A DNA stretch of 64,000 nt, taken from contig NC_092875.1 in the NCBI RefSeq assembly GCF_028372415.1, positions 439,897,377-439,961,376 of the forward strand. The letters are read 5' to 3'. Shown here piece by piece: positions 11,411-23,160 of this stretch. The stretch's first letter is position 1. Every line of letters begins with the position of its first letter. Below the pieces are notes generated by a model that saw only the letters and a list, made by a program, of their open reading frames with translations, was not told the DNA's origin and did not search any database. A program made the position numbers and the translations under genes. The DNA is from Notamacropus eugenii (Eukaryota; Chordata; Mammalia; Diprotodontia; Macropodidae).

Positions 11411-12169
11411 TTATATTGCATCATAGACCACCACCCAACCATGAACAGACTTTCCCAGTTTTCTAATAATAACTTCTCTTGCTTCATCAGTTGAAACGGT
11501 ACAAAACGGGATTTTGAATTCTTGGTGTCATTGACCAAGAAGGATAATGTTTCCCACTGTCCTGGAAAGTGGAAATGGGCATAATATCTCATTTCTTGTA
11601 GGAGAGACTATCGGTGTTCCATGTTCAGGGCATTCTTGCTACACTTTGATAGTTCTGATAGTCAATGCCTGCAACTATACTAATTTCATGCTTATATACA
11701 ATACTTACCCAAAGCACTACTCCCTCTAAGTTATCCAATATGACCTTTAAATAGTAGCACCATTATAACCTTTATATCACTTGATGTCCACTAAGAACCT
11801 TTCTTTAGAAATAAGAAATTGGAAGCAACCTCAGGTGGCAATAGGCTCAACCTGATACCTTTTTTTTTACCTCACATTCCTTTGCTAATATACATCTCCT
11901 TTCCATTAAACTCCTCCCTGCAACAAAGATAGTCAATTAAGCCAATTAACAGCATATGTAATATTCCATAGCCATAGTCTCTCACCTCTCTCCCAAGAGG
12001 AGGGAAATATGTTTCATTGTCAGTCATTAGAGTTAGAATTCAACTTGCTTGTATACTTGTTAATATCATTCTCTTCTTCCATCATGGCTTACTTTCTCAA
12101 TTCTTATGCATGCTCTAGAATTTTTTAATTTAAATTAAATCATAACTAAATTTAAATCATAACTAAAGA
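11411..12169. other. No gene recognised
   Basis: Spacer between the older L1 and the right inverted-repeat arm. It includes two copies of 'aaatcataactaaa' near 12130-12165. No host gene seen. Confidence 0.4.
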
Positions 12170-12362
12170 TAATACAAAGGGAGGATACCTAAGGCAGATA
12201 CCAGTGTCTGCCAACACACGAGATCTCCCCCTAGTAAATGGATTCCATTCCTGTACTATTGTACTCTGGTCCCATAATTCTCACCAGGTGGTGCTCTGCT
12301 CACCACCAACTACAGACCATTTTTCATGTAAAATACTGCTAGGCACCTTTTGCATGATCCAG
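12170..12362 (-). repeat. Right arm of the inverted repeat pair
   Basis: Reverse complement of 10408-10600. It starts with 'acaaagggaggatacctaagg' and ends with 'caccttttgcatgatcc'. A 79-codon frame over it is not a recognisable protein. Confidence 0.8.
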
Positions 12363-12594
12363 TGGAAACACCTGTGCCATCTGCATTCACTTGTGCTGGC
12401 TGCTCCCCACAGGGGAGGGACCATTCAAGGGAAATTTCTTTAGTGTTGCTACACATGGTACCACCTGTGATCCCTTCTGCTTCTTAACATTTGTAATGGT
12501 CCTTCATCTCCTGAATTTACTAATACACTGGAGAAAAAAGTTCATAGACCACTGTCATGGGGGCAATCTGATTTTGAATTGTCACTAATTTTAG
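12363..12594. other. No gene recognised
   Basis: Unclassified. It may be the continuation of the element that contains the inverted-repeat arm. Confidence 0.35.
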
Positions 12595-12870
12595 AAGCAG
12601 CTTTGTATGGTGAGTGATACCCTGGACTTAGAGTCAAGAAACCTGATTTCAAATCTTACCTCAGAAACATGCTAGCTGTTTCATCATAGATAAGTCAATT
12701 AACCTCTGTGGGCTTTAGTTTATCCTTCTATACAGCATTTCCTAAAAATTTTAATGTGACTTTAATTTATTTAAAAGAGTTTTGGGACAGTGAGGAAGAT
12801 GGATTCAATGTCTTCTAATTTCCTTTTAGCTCTAAATCCATGGTTCCATGATTCTATATCTTTGATGACA
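12595..12870 (+). mobile_element. MIR SINE
   Basis: 'ggacttagagtcaagaaacctgatttcaaatcttacctc' is the MIR head, then 'taagtcaattaacctctgtggg' the core, and 'agctctaaatccatggttcc' the tail region. Confidence 0.65.
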
Positions 12871-14400
12871 TTATTTACAATTCATATTCTTTGTAATACA
12901 TAATTCGTAGTGTATTGCAGCCTTATTGTAGGCAAGGTATACCCTTATATTGTCCTTAGGTGAATGTTCAACTTCAACACTTTGGAAATTATAGTGTTCT
13001 ATGATTCACAGACATAAAATGTCCCTGCAAGAATTTTTTTAAGAGAGATCATTTTTCATGGAGAAGAATCTTGGGATCATTATCCAACTTTCTAAAAAAT
13101 AGGCACCACATGTACATCTGTCACCAATTCATGGTATCCATCAGCTTGTTGAGGACTATTATAAATCCTGCACATCTATGTAAAGGACTTTGATTTAGGA
13201 AAATATACAGCACTCAGTGACTAATGTTGCTGAGTGACCCTGACAGTACTGGTCAGACCTCAAAGAGGCAGAATAGATTATTGTGATTCTTACAAGGAGT
13301 TTTTTTTATCTTCCAAAGTTTCTGCCCCTGCCTGAAATTCCACCATGTCACTTCATTCCTTTAACCTTTTTTAAAAGTACATACTCTTCTAAGATATACT
13401 GCTTTGAACTATTGTCAGTCATTTCTACTTTAACAGTTTCAGACACTTCTTTGTAAACCTAGCCATCACCACCAGCAAACACAGCATGGGCACAATGCAT
13501 GGAGTTGAAAATAAAAGAGCTCATAAAAAGAGAAGAGCTCTCAATGGGGACCTAAGGACTATAGGCCTGTAAGTTAGAGATTATGGAGGACCTAGGGTTA
13601 TGGAATGGGAAGTCTGCCATTAATGTGTACACCATTGCTGAAAGTCAGAGTCAGTTCAAGAATTCAGTAACTAGGTCAATAAAGTCAGAATATAAGATTT
13701 ACAAATAGAACTAGAGAGTGAGTTATAGGTCTAGAGAATTAGTTATCAGGAAACATTAGAGCCCAAACAGGCTAACAACTGAGGCAAGAAATCTAGACAA
13801 GGATAGAGTTTAAATATTGTGAACAGGTGATCAAAAAACAGGGTGCCAAAATCAGGGGTCCTATGTATCCTTCCTACCAAGAGCAGGACCTTCTCGCAGC
13901 CATAGGTCAGCAGGTAAGTGGAGACAACTGGCAGGATTACAAAAGAATTGCTCACTATGTGCCAGTGAGCACAGTAAACCAGGGCACCACAATCTCTGTC
14001 TTTGAGGTGGATGAACTTGTCTTTCTTCTCATCTTCCTTTGACTGTCTACCCTCTGGCTGTGGTACCAACAAGCAAGAAAACTAGCCACAAGATAAGTAA
14101 AAAATGTTCTTAGGAAGAAGGCATAGCAACTTGGAAAGGGTCTGAAAAAAGTATGTGCATTCACCCTTTCTGATTAATGGTTTATTTGAAGAATTAAACC
14201 ACTTAGAAAGTGTCCACTCTATCCTTTATTAATAATATCTCAATGCTTCAATGAATGCATAATTTCATCAATGTGAATATCCCCTTCATTAGTGAAGATC
14301 ACAGCCCACCCCACATAAGTTTTGGCCATGTCCTTCCATAAATCTTCCATTGAAGAGACTATGACATTTTCAAGAATCTATGGAGTTTAGAATTATGGAA
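12871..14400. other. No gene recognised
   Basis: About 1.5 kb of apparently unique sequence. A minus frame of 108 codons (13746-14072) and an overlapping plus frame (13827-14042) have no motif that I recognise. Neither has a neighbour or codon pattern that would argue for a gene. Confidence 0.4.
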
Positions 14401-14535
14401 AATCAATGCAGTCATTGGAAAAAGTGTATGGGCTTTGGAAATCAGAATACCTGTGTTCAAATCCTACCTCTTCTACCATAGTCTAGTGCTATCATTTAGT
14501 GAATAAATAAACTAAGACCTAAACCCCATGAATCT
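14401..14535 (+). mobile_element. MIR SINE
   Basis: 'atgggctttggaaatcagaatacctgtgttcaaatcctacctc' is a plus-oriented MIR head. Confidence 0.6.
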
Positions 14536-14569
14536 TAAGAAGCACTGGTCAATATTGACATATCAGAAA

Positions 14570-14755
14570 TAGCTTGGGGTACTGGGAGTTGAAGGATCTG
14601 AATTTTGGTTCCAGTTCAACTTGCTGACAAGCTTTCTGATCTTAGGCTAGTCACTTGCCTCCTGGGTGTCAGTTTCCTCATCTACAAAATGAAGAGATTA
14701 GTCTAGTATATCTCTGATATCTCATCCATATAGAAATACCATGATTTTATGAGCC
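14570..14755 (+). mobile_element. MIR SINE
   Basis: 'ttctgatcttaggctagtcacttgcctcc' and 'cagtttcctcatctacaaaatgaagagatt' are the MIR core in plus orientation, directly after another MIR. Confidence 0.65.
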
Positions 14756-15231
14756 AGAAAAGGGTCCTCCCCATCCCATCAAAATTCTCAGAAGCATAAT
14801 CCCAAGAGTTTACTTACAGTAAATGGAGGTGGGTAGAGGTTGAGCTTCTTTGCTATGATCAGGTAAGTCTAAGAGTGCTGGAAATAATGCCACCCCTCAG
14901 ATCATGGGCCTTTCTTTTGCCCTAGCCCCTTTAGCTATCACCTGGGACAGCAAACCTTGGGGAAATACAACTCAGCAAATGTATCTACAGTGTGCTACAG
15001 CACCCACCTTCTCAGCCTCTACTGAGAGCCCAAAAAAGAAAGTTCCTCTACGAAGGCCCTTGGCATGGTCCAATGGTTCAATATCAGATACAGATATTAT
15101 TTTATCAATGCAAATATCACTAGGGAAAGAGAATCAGAATTTGCCTTGCCACTGCATCCCAAGGACCACTGAGCCTTTCCATATGACAGCTGAAACTGTC
15201 CATATAATAATAATAACAATGTATATATACA
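14756..15231. other. No gene recognised
   Basis: A 141-codon plus frame at 14904-15329 is the longest non-repeat frame in this part. It runs into the CA microsatellite and shows no known domain. I treat it as chance. Confidence 0.4.
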
Positions 15232-15235
15232 TACA

Positions 15236-15303
<68 letters not shown>
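15232..15303. repeat. (CA)n microsatellite
   Basis: About 33 CA units. Frames of Thr-His or Cys-Val repeats over it are artefacts. Confidence 0.96.
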
Positions 15304-15306
<3 letters not shown>

Positions 15307-15550
15307 GGCCTCCTATGTGCCAGACATAGTTCAAAGAGTTTTACAATTATCATCTCAGTTGAACCTCACAGCAACCCTGAGAGGTAGGTACTATTATGAC
15401 CCTCATTTTAGAGAGGAGGAAACTAAGGCAAATAGAGGTTAAGTGACTTGCTAAGAGACACCTAGTTAGTAAGTGACTGAAGCTAGATTTGAACTCAGGT
15501 CTTCCTGACTCCAAGCCCAGCACTCTATCCGCTGTGCCACTTACCTCCCT
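15304..15550 (-). mobile_element. MIR-like SINE, nearly full length
   Basis: It runs from 'cctatgtgccagacatagttc' through 'ttttagagaggaggaaactaagg' and 'gaggttaagtgacttgctaag' to 'cactctatccgctgtgccac'. This is the complete reverse-oriented marsupial MIR-like unit and one of the better preserved copies. Confidence 0.75.
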
Positions 15551-15690
15551 CATTTATGCTTGTCTCCTCCATTAAGAGGTGAGCTCCTTAATAACAGAGA
15601 AAGTCTAGGTTTCGTTTTTGTATCCCTAGCACTTATACAGTGGTTTCTACATAATAATTTCACAGTAAATGCCTTTTCATTCATTCTTTT
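15551..15690 (+). mobile_element. L2 LINE 3' end
   Basis: 'cttgtctcctccattaagag', 'gagctccttaataacagag' and 'tgtatccctagcac' followed by 'cagtaaatgcc' give the L2 3' terminus. Confidence 0.6.
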
Positions 15691-16424
15691 GGGAAAGACA
15701 GCAGTTATGAACACTTAGCTCACTGCACTTTCAACCTGAATTGTATAAGGATGGGGGGAGGGGCTGAGGGAATGCCAGAGGCCAAGTGCCATTCCTTTTA
15801 ATATAAATCCAGGCTTCTAAAGCTCTAAGCACTTGACTCTCATGTGACTTCTAAAGATGCTTACAACTGCTGAGCGCTTCCCTGCTCAATGGATAGGGGA
15901 AGACTTTGGTTAATAAAATGAAACCCCTCTTTACATGCCAGATTTCTTCCAGAGGGCCCTTAAACATCTGTATCCTTTCTCCTAGAGGGCTAGAGACAAT
16001 GAGGATGTAAGGGGAAAAAGTGTTTAGTTACTGCACAGTTGATCTGTGGGTGTTCTAGACAGATGATACATTGCTTAGGAATGGGAAAGGAAGTGTGGCA
16101 TTCAGTCAAGCCCATTTACAATTCACATCAGATTAGAAAGCACATTTCACCTTGTGAAACTAAAAACCACTTAGCACTTTAGACCAGATCTACAGCAAGC
16201 TACCATATCTTCCTTGGCATCCCATTAATCTAAGGCTTCCAGTTTTGCTGATTAGAGTAGGTAGGTTAAGCCTTACTAAATTGCAGGTTGCCCACTAATA
16301 CATAGACTGTGCTAGTGTCCTCAGTTACTTTCACTAATGTTGACTTTCTGGATTCTTCTTTGGCTAGTTAGATAGTGGCTTAGCACTGATTAGAAAAAAA
16401 AAAGGGATTACAGGATTTTGAAGT
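15691..16424. other. No gene recognised
   Basis: Unclassified sequence with no supported feature. Confidence 0.4.
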
Positions 16425-16590
16425 ATAAGGGACTTCTCTAACACCTTTAATTTACAGATAAATAAACTGAAACCAAGTGAAGTAAAATGCTATGCCCACT
16501 GTCTTCTATGGTGAGTAAATGATAGGGCTGGGATTTCAATCCAGGACATCTGATACAATATCTAGAGCTCTTCACACTGAACAATGCTGT
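16425..16590 (-). mobile_element. MIR SINE
   Basis: 'tttacagataaataaactgaaaccaag' and 'gggctgggatttcaatccagg' are a reverse-oriented MIR core. Confidence 0.6.
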
Positions 16591-16984
16591 ATAATAATAA
16601 AGAGAATGAAATCATATTATTGAGATAAGTGTTAAGGATGGAAAACATATAACATATTAGATATTATATTATTACATGTTAGATAAATATTAGATCAAAT
16701 ATCTAACTGTATGACAATATCACTTAAAGTAGGGAGAACCTAAGAATTTTTTTGTTTGTTTACAAACTGCATATTAGAAGCGTAGGTTTGTCACCATGAA
16801 AAGAAAGTCCAATATTTTTAAAAAATCCAAATTTTCAAAAGAAATGACTTAAGGGTTGATCATTATATTTGCAGAGTAATTAATTACCTTACAAAATACC
16901 CCACCAACAAGGTTCCCATATTTCCTGCTAAGATGTTATTCAATTTTTAAAAGATGCTCAATTTACAAAAAAATTTTCAAAAAC
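16591..16984. other. No gene recognised
   Basis: AT-rich with short TATTAGAT repeats near 16650-16700. Confidence 0.4.
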
Positions 16985-17740
16985 ACACCTATTGTATAAA
17001 GCAAATCAATGAAGCATTTCTTAAACACCTGCTGCTCCAGGCACAGTCCTAGGTACTGGGTATACCAAGAAAAAAGTGAGATAGCCCCTGCCCTCGAGGA
17101 GCTTACATTCAAATAGGTGAAGCAACATGTATTATGTATATGTATATACATATGTATGCATGTAAATATGTATGTGTCTGTATATTCAAAATACTAAAAA
17201 TAGATATATTCCAAAACATTAAAGCAGATATTAGGTAGCCTTGGAGTAGCATTTGTTGGTGGTTGGAGAGACCAGGAAAGGTTTTTGACAAGTACTTCTA
17301 CTTGTAATTACCACTTAAACGGGGAAGAGACTTGAGTGAAAATCTAGTTTTTTTAATATATTGAATCACATTTTAGCTGTAGAAGTTTCACTTGTGCTAT
17401 TATATTACCAGTGCCTAGCACTTTGTCCTTCATACAGTAAATGCTTAGACTAAGTTGCAAAGGAACCCAGAGATTCCTAGAGTTTGAAGAGAGGAGGATA
17501 ATATCCTAGGTGTAGGTATCAGTAAGAATAGAATGGAAATGGAAGGTGGAGATGTTTGAGAATGAGCAAGGCCAATATGGCTGAAATATTTAGTGCATGT
17601 ATAAGAAACTTGTGACACAACAAAGATGTGAACATTTTTATTTCGAATCAGAGAAATTTATATTTGATGCCAGAGGTCCTAGGGAGTGAAATATGTGAGC
17701 AAAGTTGTCATAAAATTTAAATCTGGGACCAATTATTATC
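16985..17740 (-). mobile_element. L2 LINE, antisense 3' half
   Basis: It opens with 'tgaagcatttcttaaacacctgctgctccaggcac', followed by 'gatagcccctgccctcgaggagcttacattc'. Near 17640 'gagaaatttatatttgatgccagagg' continues into the antisense of ORF2. TATG-type microsatellite expansion occurs near 17130-17180. Confidence 0.65.
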
Positions 17741-17875
17741 TGATGTCCCAAGGCTCCAATACTGGATGAAGTTGTTCTGATTCTTTTTCTTTCTTTATAC
17801 CACTGAAATATTATGTACTTTTTTTTATAGATTTCTAAATAAGATACATATAGCATAGTGATAATTTCTTGAAAA
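17741..17875. other. Junction sequence between L2 and L1, unclassified
   Basis: Sequence between the antisense L2 and the truncated end of the minus-strand L1. No feature is assigned. Confidence 0.35.
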
Positions 17876-19293
17876 ATGATGTCTAAACCCTTTGTTTTAT
17901 CTTGGTTTTCAGGCAAACCAATGATTTTTAAATTATCTCTCCTGGATCTATTTTTTATGTCAGTTATTTATTCAGTTAGATATTTCACTGTCTTCTATTT
18001 TTTCATTCTTTTGGTTTCATTTTATAATTTCTTGATATCTCATAAAGCCATTAGTTTCCATTTGCTCCATCATAATTTTGATGGAATTATTCCATTTGGT
18101 CAATTCTGCTTTTTAAGACATTCTTCTCCTCATTCATTTTTGGACTCTTTTGCCATTTTGGTGAGTCTATTTTTAAAGGTGCAATTTTTTTCAGCATTTT
18201 GGGGAGTCTCCTTTAGCAAACTGTTGACATGTTTTTCATGATTTTCTTGCATTGCTCTCATTTCTCTTTCCAAGCTTTCCTCTTCTTTTTTTACTTGATT
18301 TTCAAAATCCTTTTTAAGCTCTTCCATGGCCTGAGACCACTGCATACTTTTTCTTGGAGGCTTTGGATGCAGGAACCCTCACCTTGCTATCTTCTTTTTG
18401 TTGTATGCTTTGATCTTCCTCATTGTAACAAAATGCCTTTTCACCAAGAAAGTAACCTTCTTTAGTCTTATGTTTCCCCATTTTTGGTCTTTTTCTCAAC
18501 CAATTACTTGACTTTTGAACTCTGTTACACTGAGGGTGTACTGTCCCAAGTTTCAGGGGTTTTGTGTAGCTGTTTTCAGAGATACCTCTCGGGACCCATA
18601 AATTCTCAGTTCTTCCAAAGCGTTATGATCAAAAGAGAGGTGTTTACTTTTCTCTTGGTCTGTACTCTGGTCTGTGAGCAACCACAAGCACTCTTTTCTG
18701 CCATGGAGCTATGAATAGTATTCCCTCTTCACAGCCACCACAAGCTCTGCCATATCAGCTCTCTTCCTTCCCCCAAGTGTTTCTTCCAACACCCAGGACT
18801 GCAACTCAAATCAGCTGCTTGATTTCCCCCACCCTCTGTAGAACAAGAGCTTCAAAAGCAGTCACAGCTGCAGCAATGACTGCCACCACCCTGGCTCTAG
18901 GGTTGATGCTGGGGCTGGGGCTGGATTATATTCCTCTCTTACCCAGGTAAGAGTTTTCCCACTGACCTTTGAAGCTGTTGTTGGCTTTTGTGTTTGAGAA
19001 GTTTGGAAACTGCTGCAGCTGCCAAAGATTCAGTGCCCTGAGGCATGCTCCAGTCTCTTCTGTGCCTCTGTGGTTCATGCTGGATTGTACTCCACATGGG
19101 GCCAGTGCAACAGATCCTTTCTGTCAGCCTTCCAGATTGTCTGGACCTGAAAATCAGTTTCACTCTGTCATTTTGTGATTTCTGCTGTTCTAACATTTGT
19201 TTAGAGTCATTTTTTACAGGTGTTTTGAGGGATTTGTTCAGAGAGCTCAGGCAATTCCCTGCTTCTCCTCTGCCATCTTCTATCCCTCAATAT
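17876..19293 (-). mobile_element. L1 with 5' UTR and ORF1 N-terminal half only
   Basis: Read on the minus strand, it begins at 19293 with 'agaagatggcagaggagaag', a full L1 5' UTR start. It runs through the GC-richer 5' UTR and reaches ORF1 near 18350, where an open piece encodes a Glu/Lys-rich coiled coil (18130-18345, 'QAMEELKKDFENQVKKEEE'). It breaks off near 17876 inside ORF1, after the 'PENQDKTKGLDIIFQEI' region. The 3' half is absent, which is unusual for L1. Confidence 0.82.
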
Positions 19294-19399
19294 GCATGTA
19301 TTATATACATGAATTAGATGCATATATACACATACATATATGTGTATATTTACATTTATATCCATATATCCATATATTTCCATTTTTATTTCTACCACA
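19294..19399. repeat. TA/CA low-complexity tract
   Basis: 'atgcatatatacacatacatatatg' and similar units bordering the L1 5' end. Confidence 0.7.
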
Positions 19400-20525
19400 C
19401 TAGTTCAGGTCATTATTACGATCTCATCAGTACTATTTCAATAGCCATTGAGCTCATCTCCATTTTCATTCCCTTCAATACATCTTCCTATTTAAGTCAC
19501 TGTCCTTCTCAATAAGTCTTCAAAGGCTTCACATTGTCTATGGAGAGAGGGAAACAAAAGAAAATCCTTGCTATTTTCAAGGTCTTTCTGTGATCTAGCC
19601 TGAGAGTCAATAGGGGAGAAAGCACTGGCTAGGTTGGGAGGTTAGCTTTGGCTAAAAGATTTCTACATTTTCTGCCAACATCAAAACCCTAAAATTCCCT
19701 ATTCTAACTCTCTGTTCTTCTTTTCCACTGTTTGCTTCATTATGGTTGACATCCAAACCAAACTGGACACTCATAGTTATTGACAAGTGCCACATAATTC
19801 CCCATCTTTACACCTTTGCTTATTATATTCTAGTTAGTCTAAATGTCCTTCCTATCTCTTCCCTAATTCCTTCATTTCCATCCTTCATTTTGACTCATCC
19901 TTCAAAAAGCTCAGATGCCATTTGTTCCAGGTAATCTTTCCTGATTAGCTCACTGGCAGTGCTTTCCCTGCCCTGAAACTCCTGTAGCCTTTTAACTATC
20001 ATATAGCTTTGATCACTCTACATTTCAGTCAAATAGCCTTTTTTGCTGATCATCATATGTTCTGTACATTACATTCTTTTGTACCAGTTATGATTCATAT
20101 CTTGAAAAACTTTCTCTCCTTATCTCTGCTATTTGGACTCCCTAATTCCTTTCAAGTTTTAGCTCAAGTGTTACCTCCTATGGGTGGACTTTCCTGATGC
20201 AACAATCTGTTAGTGTCTTCTCAAAAATTAATTTTTATCTGTCAGAGAAACTGGGAAGGAATCAAAGTTCTGGTATTCATGTGACCTATTTTGACCTTAG
20301 TCAAGTCATTCTTTCTAGGTCAGGTCTGTATAATACAGAGCTTGGACCAAATAACTTCTTAAATTCCTTCTAGCTCTAAGAGTGTATCTGTTTCCCCTCA
20401 GGAAAACTCCCTGAGGAAAGAGACCCTGTCTCATTCATTTTTGTATTCATGGCAACACCTGTAATTCATTGCACCTTGTTCAGTGTGTACTCAAAAGTAT
20501 GTATTAGTTGAATGAATAAAGGTTC
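19400..20525 (+). mobile_element. L2 LINE, ORF2 end and 3' UTR
   Basis: The antisense-looking pyrimidine-rich L2 3' region is in order: 'cttcaaaggcttcacattgtc', 'caaggtctttctgtgatctagcc', 'tcctcattttgactcatccttcaaaaagctcagatgcca', then 'ccctgaggaaagagaccctgtctc' and 'ttgaatgaataaa'. A MIR (about 20240-20385) interrupts it. Confidence 0.65.
20240..20385 (+). mobile_element. MIR SINE inside L2
   Basis: 'gaccttagtcaagtcattc' and 'cttggaccaaataacttcttaaattccttctagctctaag' fit a diverged plus-oriented MIR. Confidence 0.5.
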
Positions 20526-21579
20526 ATGGTCAATAGGATAAAACCTCTTCTGGTAAGAATCATAACGTATTAAATTTCATGTCTAATAGAACTAAGTCAA
20601 TAAGCTGGAACAAGCTGGATTCTAATTCGTTTCTGTCATAGCTTAATGCTATATTTTATTCTTTCCTTAGCTTATAAGCAGCACACAACCATCTATTTAA
20701 CTTTTTGCTTACAGATAATTTAATGTTATACCTCACCTAGCAAAATTTTAGCTTGATGAGGAAAAGCTTTGCACCCCAAACCTGTAATCCTCATTGGAAG
20801 TTTTTACTTCACATATCTCTTTATCATGAGACCTCATATTTTTCTAGCGCCATTCATAATTAACAGTTCTGAGCTGTAGTGGCTCTGATGTTCCAAGGTT
20901 CTATGGGGCCAAGTTCAATAGTGATCAGGCCCTAGAAAAGAGGATGAGGCTCCTTTTCCCCTCTTGGCCTAGGGTGAGTACTTCTGGTCTGAGATCTGTA
21001 ACTGGGATTTTGTTATCCCTTGTCACTTAAGGACTGTAGCTAACCAAAGTAGAGGTCTTCCACACTAACCACAGCATTAAAGACTTCAGAATTCTTGCTG
21101 CTACAATAAAATCACTAACCTCCACCCCTCCTCATAGCAGTAGTCATTCCTCTAGTCATAGGAACCAGAATATTTACTGTTACTGTCACAACACAAGATA
21201 GCTTCTGAAGAGGAAATCAGCTACCTGACTAGGGGGAGAGGAGAAAGGTTGGAATGAAATAGCTAGGGCATAGAGTTGTCTTCCATGGGGCTTGCTCCTA
21301 ATTATCTTGAAAATCTGAGGTACCATGGGCTATACTTCCAGATATCATAAGACCTTCTTTTTTTTTCTTGTGGCAATGTCCGTGTGTGCAAATGCCATGC
21401 TAGTATATTCTATAATAAACTGTAACTGTGGCAAAGCAACTTCCCACTGCCTCCCCCTGGCAAATCTGGCTGCAAACCAAGATCCAAGAGGATAAAGATG
21501 TAGACATTCAAGCTCTTGGCTTTCACAGATGAAATACATTCATCTCTAACGAGAAAATTTTGTTGGCTCTTACCATAAG
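20526..21579. other. No gene recognised
   Basis: About 1 kb of apparently unique sequence with no frame, RNA or repeat that I can support. Confidence 0.4.
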
Positions 21580-21745
21580 CCACAGAATCAAAGAGCTATC
21601 AGAATTAGAAGAGACTGGGAGATCATTGTATCCCAAACCCTTCATTTCAAAACTACTGAAGATCATAGAGATTAAGTAACTTTCCCAGGGTAACATATAA
21701 TACGCCAGGCAAATTTCTGGTTTTCATTCCAACGCAGAAAACTTT
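21580..21745 (-). mobile_element. MIR-related fragment
   Basis: 'gagattaagtaactttcccagggtaac' is the reverse-oriented MIR core. Confidence 0.55.
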
Positions 21746-23064
21746 TGGATGATGATAGCAGGGAGATGGGTAGTGGAGAGTTAGAAAGGAGAAGGTAGAT
21801 AGGTAAATTCTGTGCAAGCAAAAATAATTTCCATAAGTGTTTATTTCCTGTGTTTTGCAGTAGGAGTGGGGGCAAAGGGAAGAATCAGGATTCCCCAATT
21901 CCCTTCAAAGGACACACACACACACACATACACACACACACATGCATGCATTTTTGCCAAAATATTAGGCTTCCTGAAACATTCAGTCGTCTGAGTTAAG
22001 GCACCAATGATTTCCAAGAAGAAGATGTGATTCACCAAGGGAAAAGTCTGACTTCAATGGCACAGTTGGAAGGAAAGTGATTCTTAGTGTTCAAAGCCTC
22101 TGCCAGCACAACAATACGTCTGGAATGCCCTATCACACTGGAAAGATTTTGACCATGAGCCCAGCAATGGACTGTGTCAGCTATCTGAAGACCTGCCTAT
22201 ATAAGTGCAGAGAGCTTCATTTTCATGAGAACACATTAAGACATTATTGGCTATAAATACCATATCAATTAATCTATCAATTTACAAGAGAATAGGAAAT
22301 CAGATATTTTTTAAATGGAGAAGAAAAATGAATTAAATACCTGGCAATTTGAATCTGATGACAGGGAAAATAGAGAGAGAAGTCTATATTTGAGATATAA
22401 CCTACTGAGGGCAAGAATACAGATAAGCTGATAGGTTTCTTCGCTATCAGAGTTGATCCAAGAAATATACTGAAATTCATGTTACTAAGGGGTCACATTA
22501 GACTACGTGGATACAGGGAATATGCTGAAATATGTGCCATATGTGTAACATAGTAATCCTTATTTCCCAAAGTCTTTAACTTTGGCATACACAAGAGCAC
22601 AGATACCATCCAAGCTTTCACTGACTGGAGGGTGCATAAGCACCATGTGGGTTCATAATCTTACCCAAAGAGTTAAGTAGAAAGTAAGAGCTTCATGCAC
22701 TGTAAATATTATGAGTCAGCAAAAGTAGACCAATCAGCTTGCTGCTCCAGGGAATGACCCAACAGGTATCAACGATTATGGTATTACCAATTAGGAAAGG
22801 GGAGTATTATCACTTCAGCTGTGTAGACATACGCAGGATACAGTATACAAGAAACATAAATAATCCAAAGCAATGAAACAGTGACATGTCACAAACAGAT
22901 TTTCCAAGCTTTCCCAAACTTTGCTAGATTCTCTGGACTCTCCCAGCAAATGTTAGAAGATTATGAATAAGGGCAGGGGGAGTGCTGGGGCATTTTTCAC
23001 TTCTGATGGAGGCCATTAGGTATCAGGAGAGAGGATGCTATTAGCAACAGGGAAAGGTGGAGGA
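21746..23064. other. No gene recognised; CA tract near 21914-21944
   Basis: Unclassified DNA with an interrupted CA tract. Short frames here carry no recognised domain. Confidence 0.4.
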
Positions 23065-23160
23065 AGAGAAAAGGGAGCAAACATTTATTAAATGCCAACT
23101 ATGTGCCATGCACTGTGCCAAGGACTTTTGCAAAATATTCTCTCTCTTAATACAGAGGGG
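23065..23160 (-). mobile_element. MIR-like fragment
   Basis: 'acatttattaaatgccaactatgtgccatgcactgtgcc' followed by 'tctctcttaata' matches the tail part of MIR-like elements. Confidence 0.5.

Noticed and set aside
11212-11592. 126-codon minus frame
   Set aside because: It lies antisense to a decayed L1 ORF2 and reads mirror sequence of it.
13746-14072. 108-codon minus frame and overlapping plus frame, possible small gene
   Set aside because: No motif, no upstream signals and no similarity that I recognise on either strand.
14904-15329. 141-codon plus-strand frame
   Set aside because: Its last third is Thr-His repeat from the CA microsatellite, and the rest has no domain. Treated as chance.
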